Shown: positions 1 to 9,277 of the stretch, in pieces
Layout of the letters: every line of letters begins with the position of its first letter
Numbering within the stretch: position 1 is the first letter of the stretch
From: Arthrobacter sp. MN05-02
Lineage (GTDB): Bacteria; Actinomycetota; Actinomycetes; Actinomycetales; Micrococcaceae
Reading direction: 5' to 3'
Assembly: GCA_004001285.1 (NCBI GenBank)
Contig: AP018697.1
Location: 682,001-746,000, forward strand
Length of the DNA stretch: 64,000 nucleotides
Made by a program: the position numbers and the translations under genes
Notes under the pieces: model-generated
The model's database searches: none
What the model saw: the letters and a program-made list of their open reading frames with translations, nothing else
Told to the model about the DNA's origin: nothing

Positions 1-3000
1 GCGGTGCCTCGGCGGCGGACGACGCCGCCATGCTGACGATCACGACGGCGGCCTGCTGGCCCTGGAACCTGTCCACCGTCCCGACCCTGACGTCCCGGTA
101 GCCCGCCGCGGACAGGGCCTCCCGGACGAGCCGGACCTGCGCATTGTAGGCGGCCACCACCAGGAGGTCGGCCTGGTCCAGCGGCCGGGACGGAGCCCCT
201 GCGCCCGCCGTCCAGGGCAGGCCGAGGTGCCGCCGGACCTGGGCGACCACTTCCGCAGCCTCCTCGACGGACGACGTGGCATTGCCGTCGTGGTCCACCG
301 ACACGCACTCGATGCCGGGAGCCGGCCCCATCAGGAGCCGCTCCCGCGCCGCAGGGGCCGTGGTGAGCCGGCCGTCGTAGGCGAAGCGGGAGACGGCGAG
401 GCAGAGATCCGGGTGCATGCGCCAGGTGTCCGCGAGGAAGTAGCCGAACTCCGGCGGCAGGGTGGCGGCACCCGCCGAGAGCCAGCCAAGTGCCGAATCG
501 TCGACCGGCTCCGGGTGGATCCCCTGGGTGACCTGCGGCAACTGCTGAGGATCACCCAGCAGGAGGAGCCTGCGGGCAGCCCGCGCGACGGCCAGGGTGT
601 TCGCCAGCGAGAACTGTCCCGCCTCGTCGATGACCAGCAGGTCGAGCGACGCGGCCGGGACGGCCCGGCCGGTCATCGTCCACGCCGTGCCGCCCACCAG
701 GCAGCCGCCCTCCGCCTCGACGAGGCGCGCGACGTCGTCGTCCGAGCGCCGGCTCCACGGTGTCGCCGCGTCCGCCTCCTTCGGCTTCTTCGCCACGAGC
801 TCCTCGGGAACCCCTGCCTCCATCGCCCGGCAGAGCAGGTTCTCGACGACGGCGTGGGACTGCGCCACGACGCCGACCTTCCAGCCGAGGCGCACCAGCC
901 GTGCGACGACATCCGCGCCGACGTGCGTCTTGCCCGTCCCGGGAGGCCCCTGGACAGCGAGGTAGGAGCCCTGGAGCAGCCGCAGCGCGGTGGTGATCGC
1001 CTCCGCGTACCCTCCGGTCCCGTGCGGGACGGCGGGCAGGGCGGCTCCGGCCGGCAGCCGCGGGGGGATCCGCCGGAGGAGGTCGAGCGCCGGACCCGGA
1101 GGCAGCTCGGGCAGTGCCCCGCCCACGCGGTCCGCCAGTTCGACGAGCGCATCCTGCAGGGATCTCGTCGGCAGGGGCTGGTCGGGGGAGAGTGCCACGG
1201 GCAGCTCGGGCCGCGGATCCGCGCCGCGCCGGAGCTTCTCCCGGAGGACTGCCGTGGTGATGCCGTCCCCGTCCTCCGTCAGGGCGAGCACCTCGACCCC
1301 GAACCAGCCGCCCCGCCCGCTGCCGCCGCTGTCCACGGTGCCGGCTCCGTCCGGCGCCGGGGCGTCGTAGATCGCGAAGTAGGGAGAGCCCTCACGGAAG
1401 TCCGCACCGGGCTGCAGGCGGGCCGTGCCCCTCAGGATACGTACCGGGTTCGCCCGGGACGTCGGCTTCGCCCAGTCCTCGACGACCTCGAGACCGCGGA
1501 ACACCAGGACGTCCCGCGCCTGTTCCCACTCGTGGGCGGGGGCGGCGAGGCGGTCGAAGTGGGACCACCAGAACTGCTTGCGCTCCCGGCGGTGGTAGCC
1601 CACGGCGGCGGCGACGAGTGCCACGGCCTGCTGGTCGGGGCGCCGGGCCTCCTCCGGGGAGAGCCCGCCGAGATGATCCAGCAGCCTGGCCTCCTCGGGT
1701 ATGGGCCCGTAGGCGGACAGGGCCTCCTCCGAAGCGGCGGGCGGAACCGGCGGGCGCCGGCGGTCGGCGTGCCGCGCCTCCAGGTCGAGCAGCCAGTCCC
1801 GGAGCCGGAGCGTGGAGAGGCAGTCGTAGGTGTTGTAGTCGCTGATGCCGGCGAGGATCTCCGCCGCCGCTGCCTCGTCGCCGGCGTCGCGCGCCGTGCA
1901 GTAGGCCGCGTAGGCCACCACCGAGGCTCCGGCGTCCGTCACGTCCCCGGAGCGGAGGGTGCTGCCCATGTAGAGGGGCTCGAGCTTCTTGAGGCTGTAG
2001 GAGCGTTCGGAAACGCGGAGGCTGGAGCGCACCGTGTCGTAGAGGTCCACGAGCACCCCGTCGCGCAGCAGCGTGTCCACGGCGTCCTCCCCGACCACGT
2101 GCACCAGGGACAGCCGGCGCAGGGCGGACTTCTCGTAGGCGGCGTAGTGGTAGACGTGCAGGTCCGGGTACTGCTGCCGGCGCTGCGCCACGTAGTCGAG
2201 GAAGCGGGTGAAGGCCCCGCGCTCCTGCGCCCGGCTGTGGGCCCAGAAGGGACGGAACGGGGGTTCGCCGCCGTCGTCGGCAGGCTGTTCCAGCACGCCG
2301 AACAGGTACTCGATGCCCCAGCTCCCGTCCGCCGGATCCTGCCACAGCGGATCGCCCTCGAAGTCGAAGAAGATGTCGCCCCTGCTCGGTGCGGGCAGGG
2401 CGGACAGCGTGTGCTGCGGGAGGACGCGGTAGGAAAGCGTGCGGTTCTCGCCGGCGGCGTCGCGGTAGGTGACGCCGCCGTCGACCTCGGCGAGGCCCAC
2501 CTGCAGCCGCGCCTGCTCCTGGAGGCGGGTCAGGGAGGCGTCCTCCGGACGCGGTGCCATGACCGCGAGCTCGTCGATGGTGGTGACACCCTCGCCGAGG
2601 AGCCGCGCCCTGCGATCGCCCGTCATGGCGGCGACGAGCAGCAGGTCGCGCGTCGCCGTGACCTGCTCGGTACAGTAGTCGCAGCGCCCGCAGGCGGTGT
2701 GGGTGGCGGCCCCCCACACCACCGGGTCCGCCTGGTCCCGGTGGCCCTGGACGAGGTCGAGGAACCGGGACCGCCGCTCGCGGAACACGGGCAGGAGGTC
2801 GGGCAGGCTGTGGACACTGGTGGTGCGGTCGCCCAGCACCAGCGTCACCTCGGGCGACGTCGGGATGCCGGCAGCCTGGAGCTGATCGCCGTAGCCGGCG
2901 AGCTGCAGCAGCGCACCGACCTTCGCGTGGCGCGCGAGCTTGGTGTCCCACACCGCGTAGGACCCGTCCTCCTGCCGGACGAGGAAGTCGGACCGGCCGT

Positions 3001-3388
3001 GGAACGTGCCGTCGAAGAATGCGGCCTGGAAGACCACGGACGCCCCCGAGCGGAGCGCGCGGACCGACTCCTCGTGCTTGCCCGCCAGCGTGGCGCGGTC
3101 CATGGATGCGGCCGGTTCGACGTCGTACACGCCGCGCGGGTTGCCCGGTGACCAGGGTCCGTGCTCGCGCACCAGTCCGTCGAGGACCCGGCGCTCGTGC
3201 ACGTCGCCGAGGACGGCTGCCCGCTGCAGCATCGGGTCCGCCGGGAACTCGGCGCGCGGCGCCCGTCCCAGCTTCTCGTCGAGAACACGCAGCAGGCGGT
3301 ACCCGCACTCGGACGCCGTCACGAGGTCCGTCGCCGAGAAGACCAGATCGGGACGGCCGGTACCGCCGTCGGTGTCGAGCAGGAACAT
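1..3388 (-). CDS. TM0106-family RecB-like nuclease fused to a superfamily 1 DNA/RNA helicase (3' end outside window)
   Basis: About 1,129 codons are visible and the frame is still open at the left edge, so the C-terminus is missing. The N-terminal third looks like a RecB-type nuclease: ASECGYRLL near residue 24, WDTKLARH near 147 and a CGRCDYC cysteine cluster near 235, which in RecB-like enzymes belongs to an Fe-S or metal-binding segment. A middle part with FFDFEGDPLW (near 340) resembles the RNase H-like fold of TM0106 proteins. The C-terminal third is a UvrD/DNA2-NAM7-type ATPase: Walker A GPPGTGKT near 814, Walker B VIDEAGQFS near 916, then GDPQQLPQ near 945. Family membership suggests a DNA repair or defence nuclease-helicase; the substrate is unknown. 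The start is the ATG at 3388; no better upstream start is apparent. It is transcribed away from the neighbouring genes. Confidence 0.85.
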   Translation of the reverse strand, partial: MFLLDTDGGTGRPDLVFSATDLVTASECGYRLLRVLDEKLGRAPRAEFPADPMLQRAAVLGDVHERRVLDGLVREHGPWSPGNPRGVYDVEPAASMDRATLAGKHEESVRALRSGASVVFQAAFFDGTFHGRSDFLVRQEDGSYAVWDTKLARHAKVGALLQLAGYGDQLQAAGIPTSPEVTLVLGDRTTSVHSLPDLLPVFRERRSRFLDLVQGHRDQADPVVWGAATHTACGRCDYCTEQVTATRDLLLVAAMTGDRRARLLGEGVTTIDELAVMAPRPEDASLTRLQEQARLQVGLAEVDGGVTYRDAAGENRTLSYRVLPQHTLSALPAPSRGDIFFDFEGDPLWQDPADGSWGIEYLFGVLEQPADDGGEPPFRPFWAHSRAQERGAFTRFLDYVAQRRQQYPDLHVYHYAAYEKSALRRLSLVHVVGEDAVDTLLRDGVLVDLYDTVRSSLRVSERSYSLKKLEPLYMGSTLRSGDVTDAGASVVAYAAYCTARDAGDEAAAAEILAGISDYNTYDCLSTLRLRDWLLDLEARHADRRRPPVPPAASEEALSAYGPIPEEARLLDHLGGLSPEEARRPDQQAVALVAAAVGYHRRERKQFWWSHFDRLAAPAHEWEQARDVLVFRGLEVVEDWAKPTSRANPVRILRGTARLQPGADFREGSPYFAIYDAPAPDGAGTVDSGGSGRGGWFGVEVLALTEDGDGITTAVLREKLRRGADPRPELPVALSPDQPLPTRSLQDALVELADRVGGALPELPPGPALDLLRRIPPRLPAGAALPAVPHGTGGYAEAITTALRLLQGSYLAVQGPPGTGKTHVGADVVARLVRLGWKVGVVAQSHAVVENLLCRAMEAGVPEELVAKKPKEADAATPWSRRSDDDVARLVEAEGGCLVGGTAWTMTGRAVPAASLDLLVIDEAGQFSLANTLAVARAARRLLLLGDPQQLPQVTQGIHPEPVDDSALGWLSAGAATLPPEFGYFLADTWRMHPDLCLAVSRFAYDGRLTTAPAARERLLMGPAPGIECVSVDHDGNATSSVEEAAEVVAQVRRHLGLPWTAGAGAPSRPLDQADLLVVAAYNAQVRLVREALSAAGYRDVRVGTVDRFQGQQAAVVIVSMAASSAAEAP

Positions 3389-3586
3389 GGGCCGGGGAAC
3401 CTCTCGTCGTGCCGGGCGGGACGGCCAGTCCATCACGCCCCTCCGACGTTCGTGCGGCGGGGCTCACGGCGGGGCACCATGGCTCCTCGGCGACCTGTCG
3501 GCGCGCGACGCATCCCGAGGGAGGGCCAGTAAAGGATACGGGGATGGAAGAATTGACACCATCCGACCACCGATCAGGAGCACGCC

Positions 3587-4045
3587 ATGAACCCCCGCAC
3601 GCTATTCCGCACCGTCGCAGTCGCGGAGGCGGTGACCTGGGCCTTCCTGCTCCTTGGCATGTTCTTCAAGTACGTCGCGCGCACGACCGAGGCGCTCGTG
3701 CCGCCGGCGGGAGCCGTGCACGGCTTCGTGTTCCTGTGCTTCGTGGTCACGACGGTCTTCATCTGGATCAATCAGCGCTGGTCGGTCCTGACGGGCCTGC
3801 TGGGGCTCGCCTCGGCCGTCGTCCCCTTCGCCACCGTCCCCTTCGAGCGGTGGATCGAGCGCGGTGGGCAGCTGGCCGGCGCCTGGCGGCTCGCACCGGG
3901 TGCGGAGGCGCCCCGGAACCCGCTGGAGCAGGTCCAGGCCTGGGTGCTGCGGAGCCCGCTCGTCGCCCTGCTGGTCGCGGTGGTCGGCATCTCGGTGGTC
4001 TTCTCGGTGCTCCTGCTCGTCGGGCCTCCCGGGTCCTCGAGCTGA
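3587..4045 (+). CDS. DUF3817 domain-containing integral membrane protein
   Basis: A 152-residue protein matching the DUF3817 pattern of actinobacteria: a first membrane segment starting AEAVTWAFLLLGMFFKY, a loop with VPPAGAVHGFVF, and further hydrophobic segments around residues 45-85 and 125-147. Its function is not known; family members are short three- or four-helix membrane proteins of the plasma membrane. The start is supported by CAGGAG six bases before the ATG. It is followed at once by two small cytosolic genes, probably in one transcript (11-base gap, then overlap). Confidence 0.8.
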   Translation: MNPRTLFRTVAVAEAVTWAFLLLGMFFKYVARTTEALVPPAGAVHGFVFLCFVVTTVFIWINQRWSVLTGLLGLASAVVPFATVPFERWIERGGQLAGAWRLAPGAEAPRNPLEQVQAWVLRSPLVALLVAVVGISVVFSVLLLVGPPGSSS

Positions 4046-4056
4046 CGGGGCGGACC

Positions 4057-4413
4057 GTGAAGGATCTGAGCGGCACGAGCGACGACGAACGGTTCTTCCT
4101 CTCCGGCGGACGGCGCTGGCGGAGGACCGATCCGTCGCTGCCCGAGGACGTGAAGGCGCGGCTCATGTCCCACCTCGGACGCGGGCGCTCCGGGGTCCGC
4201 AACAGCGCGAAGGGCGACGACGGCGCGGCGCTGCCGCGGGCCCGGCGCACCGTGCAGCTGGCGAAGGAAGGACTCGGTGAGCGGGGGACGCCGTGGTGGG
4301 AGCAGTCGGAGGCCGAGAGGACGGCGCGGTGGACAGCTGCGCTGAAGGAACTCGACGCGCTGCACCCGCCTCGGCCCGACAGCACCACGCGGAAGCAGCC
4401 CGGGAATGGCTGA
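4057..4413 (+). CDS. Small conserved hypothetical protein
   Basis: An 118-residue basic protein starting at GTG, 11 bases after the DUF3817 gene. It contains DERFFLSGGRRWRRTDP near the N-terminus, a charged middle (LMSHLGRGRSGVRNSAK) and a C-terminal helix with WWEQSEAERTARW. Similar short proteins occur in many bacteria and are sometimes misleadingly named 'biopolymer transporter Tol'; nothing in the sequence supports a transport role. No signal peptide or membrane segment. Its last 8 bases overlap the next gene, which argues for translational coupling. Confidence 0.7.
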   Translation: MKDLSGTSDDERFFLSGGRRWRRTDPSLPEDVKARLMSHLGRGRSGVRNSAKGDDGAALPRARRTVQLAKEGLGERGTPWWEQSEAERTARWTAALKELDALHPPRPDSTTRKQPGNG

Positions 4414-4669
4414 CCGTCCCTCCGACGACGATCTCCGGGCAGAGATCCTGCGCATCGCGGAGCAGCGCGGCAGCGACAGGACGCTGTGCCCGTCGGATGC
4501 CGCCCGGAGCATCGGCGGTGAGCAGTGGCGGGACCTCATGCCTGCCGCACGGCGCATCGCGTTCGAGCTGGCCGCCGAGGGGCGGGTCGACGTGACACAG
4601 CACGGCGAGGTGGTGGAGCCCGGTGCCCGCGGACCCATCCGTATCCGCTGGGCGGCCGGTCCGGCGTAG
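4406..4669 (+). CDS. DUF3253 domain-containing protein
   Basis: An 87-residue protein that matches DUF3253 over almost its whole length: an N-terminal helix (DDDLRAEILRIAEQRG), the conserved DRTLCPSDAARSIG motif, WRDLMPAARRIAFELAAEGRV and a short C-terminal strand VVEPGARGPIRIRW. The predicted fold is a small winged-helix-like domain, but the role is unknown. The ATG lies inside the end of the preceding gene (shared ATGGCTGA), so the two are probably translated together. Confidence 0.8.
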   Translation: MADRPSDDDLRAEILRIAEQRGSDRTLCPSDAARSIGGEQWRDLMPAARRIAFELAAEGRVDVTQHGEVVEPGARGPIRIRWAAGPA

Positions 4670-4715
4670 GACGCACCGGCCGGAGGTCCGCACTCCGTGG
4701 CGGCCGTCGACACCG

Positions 4716-4746
4716 ATGACGGCGCCCCCGAGAGGGGCGCCGTCAT
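4716..4746. terminator. Bidirectional terminator hairpin
   Basis: Perfect 13-bp stem (4716-4728 with 4734-4746, ATGACGGCGCCCC arm) and 5-base loop, placed between convergent genes ending at 4669 and 4776. There is no clear T tract, as is common in high-G+C actinobacteria. Confidence 0.75.
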
Positions 4747-4775
4747 GCGTGCCGGACGGGTAGGGCAGGTGCCCG

Positions 4776-5690
4776 CTACTGGCCGCCGAGCCCGGAGGTG
4801 GCGAAGCCCTTCACGATCTGGCGCTGGAAGAGCATGAACACCACCAGGAGCGGCAGGGCTGCGAGGATGGCGCTCGCCATAGTCTGCGCGTACTGCACGC
4901 CGTAGGCGTTCTTGATCGTCGCGAGGCCCACGGGCAGGGTCAGCAGGTCAGGGTTGTTCGTCACGATGAACGGCCACAGGAAGTTGTTCCAGGCACCGAT
5001 GAACACGAAGATCGAGACGGCGATCAGGATGGGGCGGGAGAGCGGCAGGACCACCGTGAGGAAGGTCCGGAGCCGCGAGGCGCCGTCGAGGCGCGCCGCC
5101 TCCTCGAGTTCGATGGGCACCGTGTCGAAGAAGTTCTTCAGGATGAAGACCATCATGGGCGCCACGATCTGCGGGAGGATGATGCCCGGGTAGGTGTCGA
5201 TGAGCCGCAGCGCGTTCATCTGCTGGAAGAGGGGGACGATCAGGATCTGGCCGGGCACCATGATCGAGGCGATCGTGACGGCGTACAGCCACTTCCGGCC
5301 GCGGAAGGTGGTCCGGGAGAACCCGTAGGCGGCCAGTGCGGAGATCGCCACCGTCAGGACGGTCACGGCGATCGAGACCAGCAGGGAGTTCAGCATCCAC
5401 AGGGGGACCTCACCCGTCGTCAGGACGGTGCGGTAGGCCTCGAACGTCAGGCCTTCGCGGGGAAGGATCGCGAGTTCGGCCGCCGAGGCGTCCTTCTCGG
5501 TCTTGAGCGACGTCAGGACGCCCCAGAGGAGGGGGAGGAGCCACAGGGCTGCGGCGATCGAGAGGGCGACGATGCCGCCGGCGAGGACGCCCCGGTTCTT
5601 GCCGACGGTCGCGGCGAGCGTCTTGTTGCGCTCGTTGCGGGCGTCGTCGGCCGCTAAGACGGATCGGGCGGAAGCCACGGTGGAGGACAT
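4776..5690 (-). CDS. Carbohydrate ABC transporter permease (MalG-like)
   Basis: A 304-residue inner-membrane permease of the binding-protein-dependent sugar transporter family. Six hydrophobic segments are visible, the first around residues 35-60. The cytoplasmic EAA loop reads EEAARLDGASRLRTFLTVVLP (about residues 200-220), the docking site for the ATPase. It is the last gene of a minus-strand operon: binding protein (6669), MalF-like permease (5692), then this gene one base further on. No ATP-binding gene is present, so a shared ATPase encoded elsewhere (MsiK type) probably energises the system. Substrate not readable from sequence; the linked family 2 glycosidase suggests an oligosaccharide or glycoside. 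Confidence 0.92.
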   Translation of the reverse strand: MSSTVASARSVLAADDARNERNKTLAATVGKNRGVLAGGIVALSIAAALWLLPLLWGVLTSLKTEKDASAAELAILPREGLTFEAYRTVLTTGEVPLWMLNSLLVSIAVTVLTVAISALAAYGFSRTTFRGRKWLYAVTIASIMVPGQILIVPLFQQMNALRLIDTYPGIILPQIVAPMMVFILKNFFDTVPIELEEAARLDGASRLRTFLTVVLPLSRPILIAVSIFVFIGAWNNFLWPFIVTNNPDLLTLPVGLATIKNAYGVQYAQTMASAILAALPLLVVFMLFQRQIVKGFATSGLGGQ

Positions 5691-5691
5691 G

Positions 5692-6654
5692 TCAGGCCGA
5701 CTTTCTGTTCATCACGCGGAGCTGGACGATGGAGATGACGACGATCAGGGCGAAGAACAGGTACGAGATCGCGGAGGCGTAGCCGAGGCGGTAGCCCGTG
5801 AAGCCGACGTCGTAGATGTACTCCAGGACCGACCGCGTGGAGCCGTTCGGCCCGCCGTTGGTCAGCAGGAAGATCTGCTCGAACACCTTCAGCGACGCCA
5901 GGATCTGCAGCATCACGATCATCACGGTGGTGCGGCTGATCATCGGGATGGTGATGGACACCAGCCGGCGCCACGGCCCAGCACCGTCGATGGACGCCGC
6001 CTCGTACAGGTGGTCGGGGATGTTGTTGAGGGCGCTGAGGTAGAGCAGGAAGTTGAAGCCGATGGTCCACCACACGGTGACGAGGGCCACCGAGAACATG
6101 GCCAGGCCCTCCTCGCTGATGAAGCCGAGCTGCGCGAGGCCCGCACGTTGCAGCAGGCCGTTGAGCAGGCCGAAGTCGGGCTGGAACATCCACTGCCACA
6201 GGGCCACGGTCACGGACACCGGCAGGAGGTACGGAGCGAAGAAGGACAGGCGCCAGAGCCACTGTCCGGGCAGGCCGATGTAGACGAGGTAGGCCAGGGC
6301 GAAGGAGAGCACCACCAGCGGCACCACCGTGAGGAGTGTGAAGAAGGCCGTGTTGCCGAGCGCCTGCCACAGGGCGCCGTCCTGCACCGCCTCGGAGTAG
6401 TTGGCAAGCCCTGCGAAGTCCGAGCCGCTGCCGGTGAGGCTCTGGTTGGTGAAGGACATCCACAGTCCCGTGACGATCGGCCAGATCAGGAAGATCGCGA
6501 ACGCCACGGCGAACGGCAGGACGAACCAGAAGCCGCTGCGGCCCTGGATGCTGCGCCGGCGTGCACCGTCGCTGCGGGGACGGGAGGGCGGGTCGACGTC
6601 GGCGCCCGATTGTTCGAGGGGGGCCTCTGTCGTGTTGCTGGTCAGGGAACTCAT
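5692..6654 (-). CDS. Sugar ABC transporter permease (MalF-like)
   Basis: A 320-residue permease starting at the ATG at 6654. A 38-residue cytoplasmic N-terminus is followed by six predicted membrane segments (first: WFVLPFAVAFAIFLIWPIV). The EAA loop is YEAASIDGAGPWRRLVSITIP. It pairs with the MalG-like permease that starts one base after its stop codon, so the two are translationally coupled. Start choice: a longer frame extends upstream through the binding-protein gene but has no sense there; the ATG sits 14 bases after that gene's stop. Confidence 0.92.
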   Translation of the reverse strand: MSSLTSNTTEAPLEQSGADVDPPSRPRSDGARRRSIQGRSGFWFVLPFAVAFAIFLIWPIVTGLWMSFTNQSLTGSGSDFAGLANYSEAVQDGALWQALGNTAFFTLLTVVPLVVLSFALAYLVYIGLPGQWLWRLSFFAPYLLPVSVTVALWQWMFQPDFGLLNGLLQRAGLAQLGFISEEGLAMFSVALVTVWWTIGFNFLLYLSALNNIPDHLYEAASIDGAGPWRRLVSITIPMISRTTVMIVMLQILASLKVFEQIFLLTNGGPNGSTRSVLEYIYDVGFTGYRLGYASAISYLFFALIVVISIVQLRVMNRKSA

Positions 6655-6668
6655 GCGGTGCCTCAGTC

Positions 6669-7997
6669 CTACGTCGGGTTCGGAGCGAGCAGCATCGCGT
6701 CGATGCGGCTGAGCATGGAATCGATGGCCTCGTCGGGGGAGAGGGCGCCGGTGAACGCCCCGGAGAGCGCCTCGCTGACCTGCTTCTGGAATTCCGTCCC
6801 GGCGCCCGCGAACCAGACGGACGGATCGAAGACGGGGTTCTCGCCGGCGCTGGCGTACTCGGTCTGCGGGGAGAGCTGCGTGTACTCCGGGGTGTCCTGG
6901 ACGGGCAGGTAGGCCGGGATGTGGCCCGCGGCGGCCCACGTGCCACCCTGCTTGAGGATGCCTGCCACGAGTTCGTAGGTCCGCCGCCTGGTCTCGGGGT
7001 CCTGGTCGGCCTGCCGCGGCAGCACCCAGGCGTGCGAGTCGGCGTAGGTGGCGGGTGTCCCGAACAGGGTGGGCATCGGCATGGCGCCGAGATTGGGGAT
7101 GCTCTCGGCGAAGGCGGGCAGCTCCCACTCGCCGGAGAGGATCATGCCGGTCCGCCCCGAGGTGAAGGCCGAGATGGCGCCGGGATAGTTGAGGTTGTCG
7201 GCCATCGCGGTGCCGTCCATGAGCCGGACGAGGAACTCGATGACCTCGCGGGCCTTGTCGCGGTCGATCGACGCGGGGCTGCCGACGGTCATCGAGTAGT
7301 CCCCGCCCGTCTGGGCGTACAGTCCCCAGAAGAGGCGCCAGGACTGTCCGGTGTCCAGGACGTGCCCGAACGAGATCCCCTGCGCACCGGTGACGGCCGC
7401 CAGCCGGGTGGCGGTGTCGATCATGGCGTCCGGGGAGGTGATGGGCTGCAGCGTGCCGTCGGCGGTCAGCAGTCCGGCCTCGTCCGCGATGTCCCTGTTG
7501 TAGAACGCGATGAAGGGGTGGGTGTCCAGCGGCAGGGCGTACAGCCGCCCCTCGTACTGGCAGCTCTGCCACACCGCGGGTGCGAAGTCCTGTTCCGTGA
7601 TGCCCTGTTCGGCGAGGAGGTCCAGGTCGAAGGGCTCGAGCAGGCCGCCGGGAGCGTACCCGGCGAGCCGCGAGACGTGCATGATCGCCGTCTCGGGCGC
7701 CTTGCCACTGGCCGAGGACATGGCGAGCTTCGTGTAGTAGGGCGAGCCCCAGGCGAGGGTCACCGGGCGCACCGAGAGGTCCGGGGCGGCCGTCGTGACG
7801 GACTGGATCATGGAGCGCATCTTGGCGCCGTCCGCTCCGGAGAACAGGTCCCAGAGCTGGACGCCGCCCCGGCCGGCGGCGGAGGTCGAGCAGCCGGCGA
7901 GCGTTCCTCCTGCTGCCAGGAGTCCTCCTGCGCCGAGCAACCCCTGGAGGATCGAGCGGCGCGAGACCGGTGTCCTGGGCGTGGGATCGTGTCCCAT
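6669..7997 (-). CDS. Sugar ABC transporter substrate-binding lipoprotein
   Basis: A 442-residue extracellular solute-binding protein (family 1). The N-terminus has a twin-arginine-like motif (SRRSILQG), a hydrophobic stretch and a lipobox LAGC, so the mature protein should be lipid-anchored on the outer face of the membrane. Typical family features follow: WDLFSGADGAKM, YALPLDTHPFIAFYNRDI and TGMILSGEWELPAF. First gene of the operon 7997-4776. Its promoter region holds two copies of ACGTTGTAAA (8064-8087), which also occurs in front of the family 2 glycosidase at 9350, so both are probably repressed by the LacI protein encoded between them. Long N-terminal linker residues vary in this family; substrate unknown. 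Confidence 0.92.
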   Translation of the reverse strand: MGHDPTPRTPVSRRSILQGLLGAGGLLAAGGTLAGCSTSAAGRGGVQLWDLFSGADGAKMRSMIQSVTTAAPDLSVRPVTLAWGSPYYTKLAMSSASGKAPETAIMHVSRLAGYAPGGLLEPFDLDLLAEQGITEQDFAPAVWQSCQYEGRLYALPLDTHPFIAFYNRDIADEAGLLTADGTLQPITSPDAMIDTATRLAAVTGAQGISFGHVLDTGQSWRLFWGLYAQTGGDYSMTVGSPASIDRDKAREVIEFLVRLMDGTAMADNLNYPGAISAFTSGRTGMILSGEWELPAFAESIPNLGAMPMPTLFGTPATYADSHAWVLPRQADQDPETRRRTYELVAGILKQGGTWAAAGHIPAYLPVQDTPEYTQLSPQTEYASAGENPVFDPSVWFAGAGTEFQKQVSEALSGAFTGALSPDEAIDSMLSRIDAMLLAPNPT

Positions 7998-8063
7998 GAA
8001 GTGTCCTTTCCGTCAGCCCGGCGCGGGATGCGGACCGAACATCGTTGTTCCTGCGGAGGTACC

Positions 8064-8087
8064 ACGTTGTAAATCTAACGTTGTAAA
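8064..8087. promoter_or_regulatory. Probable LacI operator pair in front of the binding-protein operon
   Basis: Two direct copies of ACGTTGTAAA start 14 bases apart (8064 and 8078), 67-91 bases upstream of the binding-protein ATG (minus strand) and about 100 bases upstream of the divergent LacI gene. The same sequence in reverse (TTTTACAACGTTG) stands at 9278-9290 before the glycosidase gene. The central AACGTT fits LacI-family operators. Binding by the neighbouring LacI protein is inference. Confidence 0.65.
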
Positions 8088-8182
8088 AATATCCGTGCTA
8101 TCGAGGGGGATGTCAACCCCCGTGCGGCGCGGCGCCCCGCCGGTGGCAGAATCGAAGCACGACGACGAGGAGGGAGTCCGCT

Positions 8183-9263
8183 GTGGACAAGGGTACTGAG
8201 GCGGCGCGGGCCGAGCCGCCCGCGGCCGGGACGAGGGCTGCCCAACCGACCTCCCGCCGTCGACCCGTCAGTGTCAAGGACGTGGCGGCGCGTGCCGGTG
8301 TCTCGTGGAAGACCGTCTCGAACGTGGTGCACGGCAAGACCCATGTGAAGCCGGCGCTGCGCCAGCGGGTCGAACAGGCCATCGAGGAACTCGACTACCG
8401 GCCCAACCTCGCCGGGCGGCAGCTGCGCCAGGGCTCGAGCAAGGCGCTGGTGCTCGCCCTGCCGGACATCCGCTCGCCGTACTTCAGCACGCTGGCGCAC
8501 GAGGTGATCCGGAGCTGCCGGGCGCTCGGCTACACCGCCACGGTGGAGGAGATCGGCATGGACATCGCCGACGAGCGCCGGGTGCTGGGAGGGCTACCGT
8601 GACCGGCTGATCGACGGCATCATCTACAGCCCCCTGGTCCTGCCTCCCGAGGAGGTGCTGGCCCGGCGCGACACGACCCCGCTGGTGCTCCTCGGCGAGC
8701 GCCTCGTCGATTCGGGGCTGCCCCACGTCGCCATCGACAACCGCGGCTCGGCACGCGTGCTCACGCGGCACCTGATCGACGGCGGTCGCCGGCACCTCGC
8801 CTTCCTCGGGTCGCAGGCGACGCTCGGCACGGGTACCGCCCAGATGCGTCTCGACGGATTCCTCGACGCGCTCGCCGAAGCATCGCTCGACGCGCCCGAG
8901 GCCCTCCGCCTGGAGGCCGCCGAGTACACACGGGAGGAGGGCGAGGCACTGGCTCATCGCCTCCTCGACCTGGGCCGGCCCTGTGACGGCGTGGTCTGCG
9001 GCAACGACCTCCTGGCGGTCGGTGCCCTCAGGGCGTTCCGGTCCCGTGGCGTCTCGGTGCCGGGTGACATCGCCGTCGCCGGCTGGGACGACATCCCCGA
9101 GGCGTCCTACGGCTTCCCGTCGCTGACCACGATCGCACCCGACATCGCGCAGATCGCGTCGCTGGCGAGCGGACTGCTGATCGCCGAGATCGAGGGGGCG
9201 CGCGACGGCGAGCCCGAAGCGGCAGCCGACTACGTCCTGCGGGTCCGGGAGTCGGCGCCCTGA
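8183..9263 (+). pseudogene. LacI-family transcriptional regulator, frameshifted
   Basis: Two adjacent frames together give one complete LacI regulator of about 359 residues. The first (8183-8602) carries the helix-turn-helix (VSVKDVAARAGVSWKTVSN, residues 29-47) and the linker; the second, open from about 8590 to 9263, gives the periplasmic-binding-protein-like effector domain (DRLIDGIIYSPL ... VVCGNDLLAVGALRAF ... GWDDIPEASYGFPSLTTI). One extra G in the GGG at 8587-8589 causes the break: removing it restores ERRVLEGYRDRLIDG. As read, translation would stop at 8602 and yield only the DNA-binding part. Several genes here have the same kind of lesion, so sequencing error is likely. Expected job: repressor of the flanking sugar operon and glycosidase gene. 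Confidence 0.85.
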
Positions 9264-9277
9264 ATGTACGACGTCAG

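Noticed and set aside
227..3151. 974-residue open frame on the plus strand
   Set aside because: It lies opposite the nuclease/helicase gene, is rich in Arg/Gly/Pro without motifs and is a typical shadow frame in high-G+C DNA.
8580..8605. Programmed frameshift in LacI
   Set aside because: No slippery heptamer or downstream pseudoknot was seen, and similar lesions occur in five other genes.
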